Below, piece after piece: positions 1 to 8,244 of a stretch of DNA of 38,551 nucleotides. Below the pieces are notes generated by a model. The model searched no databases. It saw nothing but the letters and a program-made list of their open reading frames with translations, and was not told the origin of the DNA. The translations under genes were made by a program, and so were the position numbers. Within the stretch, counting starts at the first letter, position 1. Each line of letters begins with the position of its first letter. The stretch comes from Candidatus Heimdallarchaeota archaeon (lineage in GTDB: Archaea; Asgardarchaeota; Heimdallarchaeia; Heimdallarchaeales; Kariarchaeaceae), in NCBI GenBank assembly GCA_021399405.1, contig JAAFKL010000032.1:1-38551 (forward strand), written 5' to 3'.

Positions 1-311
1 CGACAAGCATTACAATCACAACTCGTCTTGTATACAATATTCTCTACTCTATTTCGAAATTTAGAATAAGTACTCTCAACTAAATCCAATATGTTTTCGC
101 CTTTCGGAACAGAATTAGTTTCAGCACAGGCAAAGATAGCATCCCCTTCAACTTTTACTATTGTTAGTAGGGATTGAAAATTCTCAATAATCAGTTGTAA
201 AAGTTCTGTAAGAATTTCTTGAGAGTGTTCTAATTCTGTCGTTGCTACATATGAAGTGTAGCCGGTGATATCACCCAGTACCAAATACCCTGTCTCAGTC
301 TTCATACTCAT
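1..311 (-). CDS. DUF2652 / class III nucleotidyl cyclase-like protein (3' end missing)
   Basis: The first 103 residues are in the window; the gene runs off the left edge. Residues 12-18 read LGDITGY and residues 55-59 EGDAI. These match the two metal-binding aspartate motifs (D14, D57) of class III adenylate/guanylate cyclase folds, as found in the DUF2652 family. TELEHSQEIL after the first motif and a C-D-C-N-A-C cluster at 98-103 are also typical of DUF2652. The family has no firmly assigned reaction; a cyclase-like fold is known, but activity here is inference. ATG at 311 is used; a second in-frame ATG lies two codons later (305). A GGAG stretch lies just upstream of the start. Confidence 0.8.
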   Translation of the reverse strand, partial: MSMKTETGYLVLGDITGYTSYVATTELEHSQEILTELLQLIIENFQSLLTIVKVEGDAIFACAETNSVPKGENILDLVESTYSKFRNRVENIVYKTSCDCNAC

Positions 312-641
312 ATATTTTTTCTCCAATTTTGAACAAACGCACTTCTACATGACTGTTTGTATAAGAGAGACTTGAAGGAATGATTGTCTAAAGAACATAT
401 TACAATGGGTGTAAGAGAGTGAAAATAAAGGGTTGCAACACTCCCAGAAAGGAGATATTCAGTTCGGATAGGTGATTCTATCTTAGCATCCCTAAAGACC
501 TTCGGTAAAAGGTGGATTACAAAGAAAGAATGCAGTGATTAAAGTCCTAAAGCAGTCTACAGATCAATTTGTGTCAAAATACTAATGAATAATCAAAAGT
601 AATAACAAAGGTTCTAAATAGTAACACATAAAGTATTACTT
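312..641. other. Intergenic region, 330 bp
   Basis: This stretch lies between the divergent cyclase-like gene and the antitoxin gene. I found no convincing ORF, tRNA or stable RNA fold. Its right half (545-640) holds three sequence blocks that recur in the same order at 1405-1563, on the other side of the toxin-antitoxin pair. The antitoxin promoter should lie within about 600-630. Confidence 0.6.
545..570 (+). repeat. Flanking repeat A, left copy
   Basis: A 26-bp sequence around the core AAAGCAGTCTA. It matches 1405-1430 at 22 of 26 positions in direct orientation. Two further shared blocks follow in the same order: TCAAAA(TA)CTAATGA (574-588 and 1451-1463) and a 24-bp block ending in AAAGTATTACT (617-640 and 1540-1563, 18 of 24 identical). 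The two copies bracket the VapBC-type pair. Confidence 0.5.
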
Positions 642-908
642 ATGGTTACTGTCAGTAAAAAGATAACCAAAAAAGGGCAGATTCATATTCCAAAGATATT
701 TCTCGATCAATTTGACATAAATCCAGGAGACACTGTGTTAGTTGAGATTCTTGGAGATGGAATTATTATCAAACCGAAGTTGAAATTTGAAGAATTGGAA
801 ATAATATTAAATAAACAAGTCAACAACATGCGAAAATTCATCAAGAAGCCAATCAAAATGGGCGATCTGCTTGGAATTTCATTGGAAGATGAATTTGAGG
901 ACAACTAA
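642..908 (+). CDS. AbrB/SpoVT-type antitoxin (VapB-like)
   Basis: An 88-residue protein. Residues 2-46 form a swapped-hairpin AbrB domain, with the typical pattern ITKKGQIHIPK, then a D-x-x-PGDTVLVE turn and a GIIIKPK strand. Such proteins bind operator DNA and neutralise a partner toxin. The acidic, helical C-terminal half (about 50-88, ending LEDEFEDN) would be the toxin-wrapping segment. The stop is two bases before the start of the PIN-domain gene, so the two genes almost certainly form one autoregulated transcript. The ATG at 642 directly follows the AAAGTATTACT repeat block. Confidence 0.9.
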   Translation: MVTVSKKITKKGQIHIPKIFLDQFDINPGDTVLVEILGDGIIIKPKLKFEELEIILNKQVNNMRKFIKKPIKMGDLLGISLEDEFEDN

Positions 909-910
909 CT

Positions 911-1306
911 ATGATATTTGTTGATACAAATTTTTGGATCTATTTGATTTCAGACGATAAAGAAATTCATGAAAAACTCATCAAGCTTTATGAAAAATAC
1001 CTCCCAGAGGGGTTGGTCACAAATTTACTTGTGTTTGATGAGTTTCTATATATAAACAGGAAAAAATATAAAATCCCCTACTCAGCCAGCATTGACTATT
1101 GGGAGAGTATAATTCAAAAATCAACTACGATACTCCCAATCGATTCTCGCACATATACAAATATGAGAGATACTCTATTGAAAACTTCATTAAAACCCTC
1201 AGACGCAATCCATGTCGCAACGATGCAAATCCATGAAATCGACACAATCATAACTGAGGATAATGATTTTGATACCATTTCGAATATCAATCGAATCTGG
1301 ATCTAA
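911..1306 (+). CDS. PIN-domain ribonuclease toxin (VapC-like)
   Basis: A 131-residue PIN-domain protein of the usual VapC length. It has the first catalytic aspartate in MIFVDTNFW (D5), a conserved SDAIHVAT helix with the central acid (D98), and the last acidic cluster in TEDNDFD. The family are magnesium-dependent RNases that usually cut tRNA or rRNA and are held inactive by the antitoxin encoded just upstream. The 2-bp spacing suggests translational coupling. The target RNA cannot be predicted from the sequence. Confidence 0.92.
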   Translation: MIFVDTNFWIYLISDDKEIHEKLIKLYEKYLPEGLVTNLLVFDEFLYINRKKYKIPYSASIDYWESIIQKSTTILPIDSRTYTNMRDTLLKTSLKPSDAIHVATMQIHEIDTIITEDNDFDTISNINRIWI

Positions 1307-1311
1307 CGGTT

Positions 1312-1393
1312 ATATTCTTTCGTTTAGTGATTTATTCATTCTTCAAGGCATTTTACAAAATGTTGTCAACCTGAGATAACCTTGAAAGAATAT
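1312..1393. repeat. Nested inverted repeats after vapC
   Basis: A perfect 10-bp inverted repeat pairs ATATTCTTTC (1312-1321) with GAAAGAATAT (1384-1393). A second arm pair, ATTCTTCAAGG (1338-1348) and CCTTGAAAGAAT (1380-1391, one extra base), shares the right arm. Inside lies a small hairpin, CATTTT-AC-AAAATG (1349-1362). It begins a few bases after the toxin stop codon, so it may be a processing or termination structure, or the end of a mobile cassette. Confidence 0.4.
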
Positions 1394-1404
1394 TCCGACT
1401 TAGG

Positions 1405-1430
1405 TCCAAAAGCAGTCTATAGATGCATTT
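1405..1430 (+). repeat. Flanking repeat A, right copy
   Basis: Right partner of 545-570 (22 of 26 identical). Like the left copy it is followed, in order, by a TCAAAACTAATGA block (1451-1463) and a 24-bp block ending in AAAGTATTACT (1540-1563), which lies just before the start of the next gene. The copies differ mainly by an extra 60 or so bases between the last two blocks. Confidence 0.5.
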
Positions 1431-1572
1431 AAACTTTTCAAATTAATAATTCAAAACTAATGATTTATTGAAAAAATATATTAATATTACAATTGACTCA
1501 ATCAAATAGTGTGCAATCAAGCGATTTTAAGTTAAATAAGTTAATAACAGTCAAAGTATTACTGTCTATTTA

Positions 1573-3300
1573 ATGAAAAAGTCATCCAGAGTCGTTTTGT
1601 TAATTTTTATTTTGTGGCTTTTCAATTTAATGATAGTTTTATCACCTTTAACTACTGGAAATCGAGTAACGTTGGATCATGGTTTTTGGAATATTTACGC
1701 ATCCCCAAATGAAGATCTGATACTAGTCGTTAGCTTTGATAAAGCTATAATTTATAATCTTGATCTCGAAAAACAGGGAGAATTCATTGATGAAGAATTT
1801 AATTATGATGCTATAGGTTTTCGCAATAGTGTTCCAACATGGAGTCAAGATCAGAAATATATAATATTGGACAATGAGTATTATGTTTACTATCTAAATT
1901 CAAATGATCTCTCAATTCAGTATAAATTACATAAATTTGATGATTTGAATGTTTCAAGGACTGAAGCAAGATATCAAGGACATTACATCGATCCACAGAA
2001 CAATTTGCATTATTTGCGAAATAATTCATTGGTTAGGATAAATCCACAAACTAGTGTTGTCAATACGGTTGCTGATCTCTCATACAATAATTTAACATTC
2101 ATAGAGGCATTGTTTCATCAAAATGGACAGTATGTAGCTCTATTTGAAAACCAAGGAGATGGTGTAAATTTAGTGATTCTTGATTTAATATCGAATACGT
2201 ATTCGCCAATAGAACAATATGTCATTGGGGGTATTTATTTTGCCCCATCAAAACCATATTTGGCATTCAGGACAATGATAACTGGGTTAGACCCGACTTT
2301 AACTATTTATGATCTGGAAACTAATACATATGCCACTCCTTTTATTTTTAATATTCGTATAAGTCAATTTAATTTGGTTTGGTCCCATGATTCGGCAGAG
2401 ATATTAGAAATTAGCCCGAATTCCAGTGAGGGGGGATATGAGAGAGCCTATACTGACAATGTGATCAAATACGATGTAGTAAGCGGGAAAAAGAATTTTA
2501 ATTTCAAATTTAGTAGAGGTCTTATTTATGAAAGCGATCCTGTTTCCTACACTTGGCTTTCTAATTCTGACAAAATCGTCATTGTTGATTGGACTGGAAT
2601 TGGTTCCCCTAAACTAGTTTTACAAGATATTGGAGAGAATGCAATCACAATCTATTCAATTGCGGGCTATGCATTATTTTTATTTGGAGTGACATCATCA
2701 TTATTACTTTTGAGTATTTATTTTTACAAGAAACCAGCAATCTATAATTTTCTTACTAGGAAAACCAATAATGCTACAAACTCACAAGAAATTTCTGATG
2801 TTATATATGAGGATTTTATTGTTCAAGGGTTTGCTTTTTTAACACTGTATTACATATTAGCTTCAATCCTTAATGGAAACATGCGAATAACAGGATATAA
2901 TCCGGAACAGATTCCAGTTACAACAGCAGATATATTATTTTTCTCGTTTCTTTCAATGCTTGATATCTCAATTATCGTTATTATCATGCTATTAAGGGGC
3001 AATAAAATCAAACACAAGACCGCTGGATCAAATATAGAGCAATCAGCGGGGGTATTACTAATACTGGGTATACTAATTGCAAGATATATCCAAGGCTATT
3101 CGTATGGATTAATTCATCCTCATCTTACCAATATTTTGAATTATGTGCTACCACTCATTATCTTTGTATTTATATTTTGGATAATGAAAATAGTGTTTAA
3201 TTCCAGATTGTTTTCAACCGATACTAAAAATATCATTGCGGGGTTCCCAATGGTGTTCTTCTTGATATACACTTTTACTTTATTTATCAGTCTACATTAG
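1573..3300 (+). CDS. Membrane protein with propeller-like ectodomain and C-terminal TM bundle
   Basis: A 575-residue protein of unknown function. A hydrophobic N-terminal segment (about 8-26) is a signal anchor or signal peptide. Residues about 35-355 contain repeated strand patterns of the type 'W-S-x-D-x-x-x-I' and 'L-x-x-Y-D-x-x-T', such as PTWSQDQKYIIL, LVWSHDSAEILEI and YTWLSNSDKIVIV. These resemble blades of a WD40/TolB-like beta-propeller. About six transmembrane segments follow (about 362-385, 413-435, 455-480, 495-515, 525-548, 555-573). The likely topology is an outside propeller tethered to a membrane bundle. The ATG at 1573 follows an AT-rich promoter-like stretch. The propeller reading is inference from the pattern alone. 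Confidence 0.7.
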   Translation: MKKSSRVVLLIFILWLFNLMIVLSPLTTGNRVTLDHGFWNIYASPNEDLILVVSFDKAIIYNLDLEKQGEFIDEEFNYDAIGFRNSVPTWSQDQKYIILDNEYYVYYLNSNDLSIQYKLHKFDDLNVSRTEARYQGHYIDPQNNLHYLRNNSLVRINPQTSVVNTVADLSYNNLTFIEALFHQNGQYVALFENQGDGVNLVILDLISNTYSPIEQYVIGGIYFAPSKPYLAFRTMITGLDPTLTIYDLETNTYATPFIFNIRISQFNLVWSHDSAEILEISPNSSEGGYERAYTDNVIKYDVVSGKKNFNFKFSRGLIYESDPVSYTWLSNSDKIVIVDWTGIGSPKLVLQDIGENAITIYSIAGYALFLFGVTSSLLLLSIYFYKKPAIYNFLTRKTNNATNSQEISDVIYEDFIVQGFAFLTLYYILASILNGNMRITGYNPEQIPVTTADILFFSFLSMLDISIIVIIMLLRGNKIKHKTAGSNIEQSAGVLLILGILIARYIQGYSYGLIHPHLTNILNYVLPLIIFVFIFWIMKIVFNSRLFSTDTKNIIAGFPMVFFLIYTFTLFISLH

Positions 3301-3340
3301 ACAAATAATATTACAGGAAGTCTAATTGTGTCAGATAAAC

Positions 3341-4783
3341 CTAAGACTTTTGATTTCCGATTGTTTGAGTAAGTTCTAAAATTACTTTTACCATAAATTC
3401 AATATCTGAGTTTTCAGTTCTCCAATTTACAATTGCGGGTCGAAGGGCAACTTTTCCCAGATAGGTTGTTGTACCTAAAAATACTCTACCATCGTTTAAA
3501 ATTGCTTCACCAAGTTGAGTATTAAGATCATCTAATTTCCCTTCATCTATCCCACCAGGATTATATCGGAAACACACGACATTGATAATTACATCTTCAA
3601 GAAGTTCAAATTCAGAAGAAGCATTAACAAGTTTAGCCAAATAACGGGCTTGATCCAAATTCTTACTAATCAGAGATATAAGTCCATTCTTTCCATAAGC
3701 GTGTAGTGTTGACCAAACAGGGAGTGATCGGGCTTTTCGTGAGCTTTCAGGTCCCAGCATTCCAAGAACTGGTTCCTCCTCCACCCAATTTGGTAGATAT
3801 TCTGCAGAATATCTGAAAGATTTTTCCATATATGTTCGATCACGCACAAAACCAAACCCTATATCATATGGAACATTTAGCCACTTGTGACCATCAACAG
3901 CAATAGAATCAGCTTTTTCCAATCCATCTAGCAGATGTTTTGTTCGCGGATCTACTTTTGCAAATAATCCAAAAGCTCCGTCAACATGCAACCACATATT
4001 GTATTTCTCAGATAACTCAATTAATTCAGGGATGGGGTCGAAAAGACCTGCATTAGGCTCACCTGCAACTGCGACTACAATACACGGGGTTCCATTAAGT
4101 TTCTTCAATTCTTGTTCTAGTTTTAGTATATCAAATGCCCCTCTATGATGATCTGCAATTGTAACAATAGATTTTCTTCCAAACCCAAGCATCCCGATTA
4201 CTTTTGAATCGCTTGGATGGAGAAGATGGCTAGCAAAAATTTTGGTTTCCGGTAATTTAGTCAAACCATCCTCAAATACATCGATATCATATTGCTCTCC
4301 TAACCATTGTCTTGCTGCAATCAAACCCACATAAATTGCCATTGTAGCACCAGTTGTCATAATTCCACCCCATGATCTTGGAATTTCAAATAGTTCCTTC
4401 AACCAATTTAATGCAATTAATTCCAATTTAACAGCAAGAGGAGAGGTGATAAAGGCGTAGGAGATTTGGTCTGTTATTGCAGCCAACCATTCCGCACCAA
4501 GTGCCGCAGGTGTAACCCCACCAACAACGAAATGGAAGAAACGAGGTCCTGAACTTGCGACTGTTGCCCTCAATCCTGGATTTATAAGTTTGGAAAGCGT
4601 TGCAATTCCACCATCACCTGATTCAGGAAAAGGAATGTCAAATTCTTTTAAAACCTCTGAAAAACCCTGTTGCCTAACATTCATAGAGTCAAGCGATCCT
4701 ATATATTTTTTCGATTCCTCAGAAATATAATTAATGATGTCCTCTATTTCTTCTTTTCTTGGTTTACCAAAACTATTTGACAT
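3341..4783 (-). CDS. Group II pyridoxal-phosphate-dependent amino acid decarboxylase
   Basis: A 480-residue protein of the aromatic-L-amino-acid/glutamate decarboxylase family. The PLP lysine is K300 in VDGHKWLNVPYD. The aspartate that pairs with the PLP ring nitrogen is D268 in LHVDGAFG, and the cofactor-binding TTGATMA lies at 143-149. The SHLLHPS stretch near 185 matches the family's PLP-stacking histidine region. It removes the alpha-carboxylate from an amino acid to give an amine. The substrate (aromatic amino acid, glutamate, aspartate or other) is not decided by sequence alone. It is convergent with the preceding gene (40-bp gap). A 13-bp palindrome lies 8 bp before the ATG. Confidence 0.9.
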   Translation of the reverse strand: MSNSFGKPRKEEIEDIINYISEESKKYIGSLDSMNVRQQGFSEVLKEFDIPFPESGDGGIATLSKLINPGLRATVASSGPRFFHFVVGGVTPAALGAEWLAAITDQISYAFITSPLAVKLELIALNWLKELFEIPRSWGGIMTTGATMAIYVGLIAARQWLGEQYDIDVFEDGLTKLPETKIFASHLLHPSDSKVIGMLGFGRKSIVTIADHHRGAFDILKLEQELKKLNGTPCIVVAVAGEPNAGLFDPIPELIELSEKYNMWLHVDGAFGLFAKVDPRTKHLLDGLEKADSIAVDGHKWLNVPYDIGFGFVRDRTYMEKSFRYSAEYLPNWVEEEPVLGMLGPESSRKARSLPVWSTLHAYGKNGLISLISKNLDQARYLAKLVNASSEFELLEDVIINVVCFRYNPGGIDEGKLDDLNTQLGEAILNDGRVFLGTTTYLGKVALRPAIVNWRTENSDIEFMVKVILELTQTIGNQKS

Positions 4784-4977
4784 ATCAAGATCATTTCAAA
4801 TGACTTGAAAAACAATACGATCGGGATTAGAAAGGAGGAGAGGTGAAGTGTTTAACAATGACCTAGTAGTCATAGTTGTTGAAGTTGGACATCGAAGAAA
4901 TATATTCAAACGATTCGGATAGGTATTTCACATGCAACTGCTAATTACTGATTGAAACGTATCAGATGTTCTCTTAA

Positions 4978-6822
4978 TTATTTGCTATCTAATTCAACGG
5001 ATCCATCTTCAAGATTCTCAAATAATTCTCTTTCAGCTTCTTCATGCCTTTTATTAGCCTTTGCCGAGAAATATGCATTCATTACATCACTTCTTGTAAC
5101 CCATCCGACTAAACGATGATCTTTTTTGGAACTGATAACAGGCATTCGATTAATATTTTGCTTAGACATTGTCAACATCACAGTTGAGACTGGACAGCTA
5201 CGAACAACGGTAATTACATTTTTACTACATAAATCTCCTACAACCCAGTCATCTAATGAAGTTGTATCTACCCCTTTTGTTACGTCGTGTTCAGTGATTA
5301 TTCCCACAAGATGATTATTATCTACAACGGGGAAACCAGTATGTCCCGATCTTTTCATCAAGTCAATTACTGTTTCTAATCGATCTTTACTCGAAACGTA
5401 AACAGGGTCCTTAATCATAATACTTGACACTGGAATATCTTCTAACACATCAATTGATGATGTGAATTCCAAACCTCGACGTTTCAATTTGATTATGTAA
5501 ATATCATCTTCCATTAAAGCCTTGCTAACCACCCAAGCAGATAAAACTGCAAACATAAGAGGGATAATTAATTGAAAATCATTTACCATTTCACTTGTCA
5601 TGACCACAGCAGTTAGTGGAGCTCGTGCCGAACCTGCAAATAATGCGGCCATACATAATAGTGCAATAACCGGGATACTCAAACCAATAAAACCAGTACT
5701 ATCCATTAGACGACCAATTCCTGTCCCTAACATTACTCCAATAAATAAAGTTGGAGCAAATACACCACCTGAACCACCTGAACCAATTGTTAGTGCAGTC
5801 GCTATAAATTTAAGAAGAGCTAACACGATTACGATTTGAAGAGATAATTTCAACGCGAACGCATCATCAATTGCTGCATAACTGATACCACTCATTTCTG
5901 GATACCATAATTCCATTATCCCAACTCCCAATCCGCCCAAACCAGCCAATAGAATAGGTGTTGTAGGTATTTTTTCTAATAAATCCTCCATCCAGTAAAA
6001 TCCTTTTGTCCAAATCACGGATGCAACACCCATTAGAATGCCTAGGAATATGAATATAGGTACATTGATAATATGTAGATATGAAGCACCAGTTGGAAAG
6101 ATGAAAGCAGGACTTGTGCCTAGGAAAAATTCACCAATTGCAGTACCAACAACTGAACTTGTTACTAATGGTAAAATTGGGAAAGATCTTTTGTCACGTC
6201 TGATTATTTCTAACCCAAATAATACTCCACCCAAAGGTGCATTGAACGTTGCCGCAATTCCTGCTGAAACTCCAGATACAACTAGAATTTTAGTTTCTTC
6301 AGCATTAAGATTAAGTCTCTGAGAAAGTACACTAGCGAAACCACCACCAATCTGAGCAATAGGTCCTTCTCTTCCTGCTGAGCCTGTAGTACCGATCGTT
6401 ACTGCTGAAGCGATTATCTTTACAAATGGGACTCTTATTCGCATATGTCCTTTGTGGTGATTAACTGCTTCGACTATTTCTGGTACACCGTGACCTTTTG
6501 CTTCGCGTGCAAAATAATATATTAAAGCTCCGACGATCAACCCACCGATAGCAGGAGCGGCAACTGTAACAATTGCAGTATATTTCTTTGAAATATAATT
6601 TTCAATTAGAGTATTTGGTCCTTCAACAAGTAGATAATTGACTCCATCAATCATCATACGAAATACAATAGCCCCTAGACCACCAATTATTCCCACCAAT
6701 ATTGCCAAAATAATAATTCTAATATCAGGATCCAAATTATAGAAACGACTCTTGGGTTGAATTGGACCTCTGATATTAATTTCAGACATATTTGATCTAC
6801 AATTTCGACCATTACGATTCAA
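4978..6822 (-). CDS. ClC-family chloride channel/transporter with C-terminal CBS pair
   Basis: A 614-residue protein with about ten membrane helices followed by two CBS domains (about 463-518 and 528-582). Anion-pathway motifs are present: GHGVPE (110-115), GREGP (150-154, with gating glutamate E152) and GSGGSGGVFAP (347-357). E205 (FGLEII) corresponds to E202 of the E. coli ClC. The position of the internal proton glutamate (E203) is isoleucine here, so H+/Cl- exchange is less certain than anion conduction. CBS domains usually bind adenine nucleotides and gate transport. An alternative start is the second Met (ATG at 6789), leaving MSEINIRG; TATA-like stretches exist for both. Confidence 0.93.
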   Translation of the reverse strand: MNRNGRNCRSNMSEINIRGPIQPKSRFYNLDPDIRIIILAILVGIIGGLGAIVFRMMIDGVNYLLVEGPNTLIENYISKKYTAIVTVAAPAIGGLIVGALIYYFAREAKGHGVPEIVEAVNHHKGHMRIRVPFVKIIASAVTIGTTGSAGREGPIAQIGGGFASVLSQRLNLNAEETKILVVSGVSAGIAATFNAPLGGVLFGLEIIRRDKRSFPILPLVTSSVVGTAIGEFFLGTSPAFIFPTGASYLHIINVPIFIFLGILMGVASVIWTKGFYWMEDLLEKIPTTPILLAGLGGLGVGIMELWYPEMSGISYAAIDDAFALKLSLQIVIVLALLKFIATALTIGSGGSGGVFAPTLFIGVMLGTGIGRLMDSTGFIGLSIPVIALLCMAALFAGSARAPLTAVVMTSEMVNDFQLIIPLMFAVLSAWVVSKALMEDDIYIIKLKRRGLEFTSSIDVLEDIPVSSIMIKDPVYVSSKDRLETVIDLMKRSGHTGFPVVDNNHLVGIITEHDVTKGVDTTSLDDWVVGDLCSKNVITVVRSCPVSTVMLTMSKQNINRMPVISSKKDHRLVGWVTRSDVMNAYFSAKANKRHEEAERELFENLEDGSVELDSK

Positions 6823-6911
6823 TATTTGACTGTGATGGAGTATTACAAATCAAATAAATGCAATTAATAAAATACATTTCATTAGTCTAATCATTTAATT
6901 TTCTCTAAGTA

Positions 6912-6939
6912 AGGGGTGTTTACTAATTAAACAACTCCT
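6912..6939. promoter_or_regulatory. Dyad/hairpin in the ClC-CopZ divergent promoter region
   Basis: A 28-bp dyad: TGTTTA (6917-6922) and TAAACA (6928-6933) around a 5-bp centre. It is extended outward by AGGGG pairing with CTCCT through one bulged A and one G-T pair. It lies between the divergent ClC and CopZ-like genes, about 90 bp from one start and 100 bp from the other, so it could be an operator for a metal regulator or an RNA hairpin. AT-rich dyads also arise by chance. Confidence 0.35.
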
Positions 6940-7035
6940 GAAATTAAGGAATTATTTAAAATGTAAAGTAAGCAATACAAAAATTCTTAAATTTTTAATA
7001 AGATTCTTAATTAACAATCACTTCGATATTTAATC

Positions 7036-7626
7036 ATGGGACAGTTTAGTCTTCAATCAGTTAGTGATATTAATTTAGTATACGAAACAGCAAAGGATTC
7101 CACATCAGCGGAAAATTTCTGCCAGATATCATTTGATAAAGGTCAACGGCTTTTACGAAAAACTCTTGCCAATCATTTCAAACCGGAATTTTGGAATTTA
7201 ATTTCTGACAGCGGATTTTATTTCTGCCCCACACGTGATTGTCCAGTTTATTATTTTAACAACCAGTCTAAAGTATATCTTGGAGAAAATGATGTTCAGA
7301 CGAAGGTTATGCACAAAATGGAGATCGGTGCGGATAATAGGCCTGCATGCTATTGCAAAAATGTCCTCGAATCTACAATTTTTGATGAATTACTTGTAAG
7401 AAAATGTTGTGATTCTTTAATTGATATTCAGAATTTCACTGAAGCGAATACAGGGAAAGATTGTTCAATTACAAATCCAACGGGTCGATGTTGTGGTAAG
7501 CAAATTAGGGAGATTCTAGAATGGACACAGGATAAGAGAATGGAAATTGATGTTCCTTTGATGGAAGAAGCAATGTCATGTTGTGTAAGAATTGAGGAAG
7601 TAACTGCAGATACGTATTTAGAATAA
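7036..7626 (+). CDS. CopZ N-terminal-type zinc/[2Fe-2S] protein without HMA domain
   Basis: A 196-residue cysteine-rich protein. The core FCPTRDCPVYYF (63-74), the CYC motif (105-107), and TGKDCS...NPTGRCCG (139-154) reproduce the cysteine pattern of the N-terminal domain of Archaeoglobus CopZ. That domain binds one zinc and one [2Fe-2S] cluster, and in CopZ it is fused to a copper-binding HMA domain. No HMA (CxxC ferredoxin-like) domain is present here. Extra Cys pairs at 124-125 and 182-183 are unexplained. The gene converges on a TRASH-domain regulator, supporting a role in copper or heavy-metal handling, perhaps Cu reduction or chaperoning; that role is inference. Confidence 0.85.
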   Translation: MGQFSLQSVSDINLVYETAKDSTSAENFCQISFDKGQRLLRKTLANHFKPEFWNLISDSGFYFCPTRDCPVYYFNNQSKVYLGENDVQTKVMHKMEIGADNRPACYCKNVLESTIFDELLVRKCCDSLIDIQNFTEANTGKDCSITNPTGRCCGKQIREILEWTQDKRMEIDVPLMEEAMSCCVRIEEVTADTYLE

Positions 7627-7638
7627 TTATTTGAGTAA

Positions 7639-8232
7639 TTAATTTTCAGCTATTTTGGAATAAGATTCTAAAAATTCATTTTTACATGACTCACAACAGA
7701 ATCCCATCATTTGGGACCCAATTGTTGTAATAATTCCTTTTCCTTCAAGATTTTTCTGACATAAAGGGCAGTAAATTGAAGATACATTTTCTGCAACTAA
7801 GTCAACCTCTGATGCGCCATGATCTTTGAAAATAATTGGTTTAACTTCATAATTATTAATATTATGAGCTTCTAATATAGCAATTAATTTGTTCAAATTT
7901 TCAGACGTGATATTTCTTGTGATTGCAAGAAAATTCATATGAGAAGCGATTTTGATAATTGAATCAAGGTACATGGTGTTTCTTAACGCTTCCACAAAAT
8001 CATCGTGATTTTTCCCAACTCTTACCTCAATGAGAAAAGAAGTATAATTTGGGGTTAATTTTTCGTCATCAATATTAACTGTAAAATTCCTAATTACCTT
8101 CTCATCTAGAAGTTTATTCATTCTGTAAGTGACTGCAGGGACAGATAAGGATAACTCTTTTCCCATTTTTGTCAGCGACATTCTTGCATCTTGTTTCAAT
8201 AAATATAATAATTTTAGATCTGTTGAGTCCAT
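7639..8232 (-). CDS. Lrp/AsnC-type regulator with C-terminal TRASH metal-sensing domain
   Basis: A 197-residue protein. Residues 1-60 form an AsnC-type helix-turn-helix (LKLLYLLKQDARMSLTKMGK, then LSVPAVTYRMNKLLDEKVI). About 62-135 is an Lrp-like dimer/effector domain. Residues 153-190 form a TRASH zinc-finger-like domain with C155-x-x-C158 and F-C179-C180-x-x-C183. The same arrangement occurs in archaeal copper-responsive regulators such as Sulfolobus CopT/CopR. It probably senses Cu or another soft metal through the cysteines. Its gene starts 12 bp after the stop of the winged-helix regulator upstream, so the two look co-transcribed. It converges with the CopZ-like gene. Confidence 0.92.
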   Translation of the reverse strand: MDSTDLKLLYLLKQDARMSLTKMGKELSLSVPAVTYRMNKLLDEKVIRNFTVNIDDEKLTPNYTSFLIEVRVGKNHDDFVEALRNTMYLDSIIKIASHMNFLAITRNITSENLNKLIAILEAHNINNYEVKPIIFKDHGASEVDLVAENVSSIYCPLCQKNLEGKGIITTIGSQMMGFCCESCKNEFLESYSKIAEN

Positions 8233-8244
8233 ATCGCATCTCTC

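Noticed and set aside
4791..4803. 13-bp palindrome TCATTT-C-AAATGA 8 bp before the decarboxylase start
   Set aside because: It is short and of common AT-rich composition, no regulator is adjacent, and no TATA-like box is correctly placed around it, so chance is likely.
463..4924. Shared 11-mer TTCGGATAGGT near 465 and 4914
   Set aside because: Many 11-mer pairs are expected by chance in 38 kb, and the flanks do not align.
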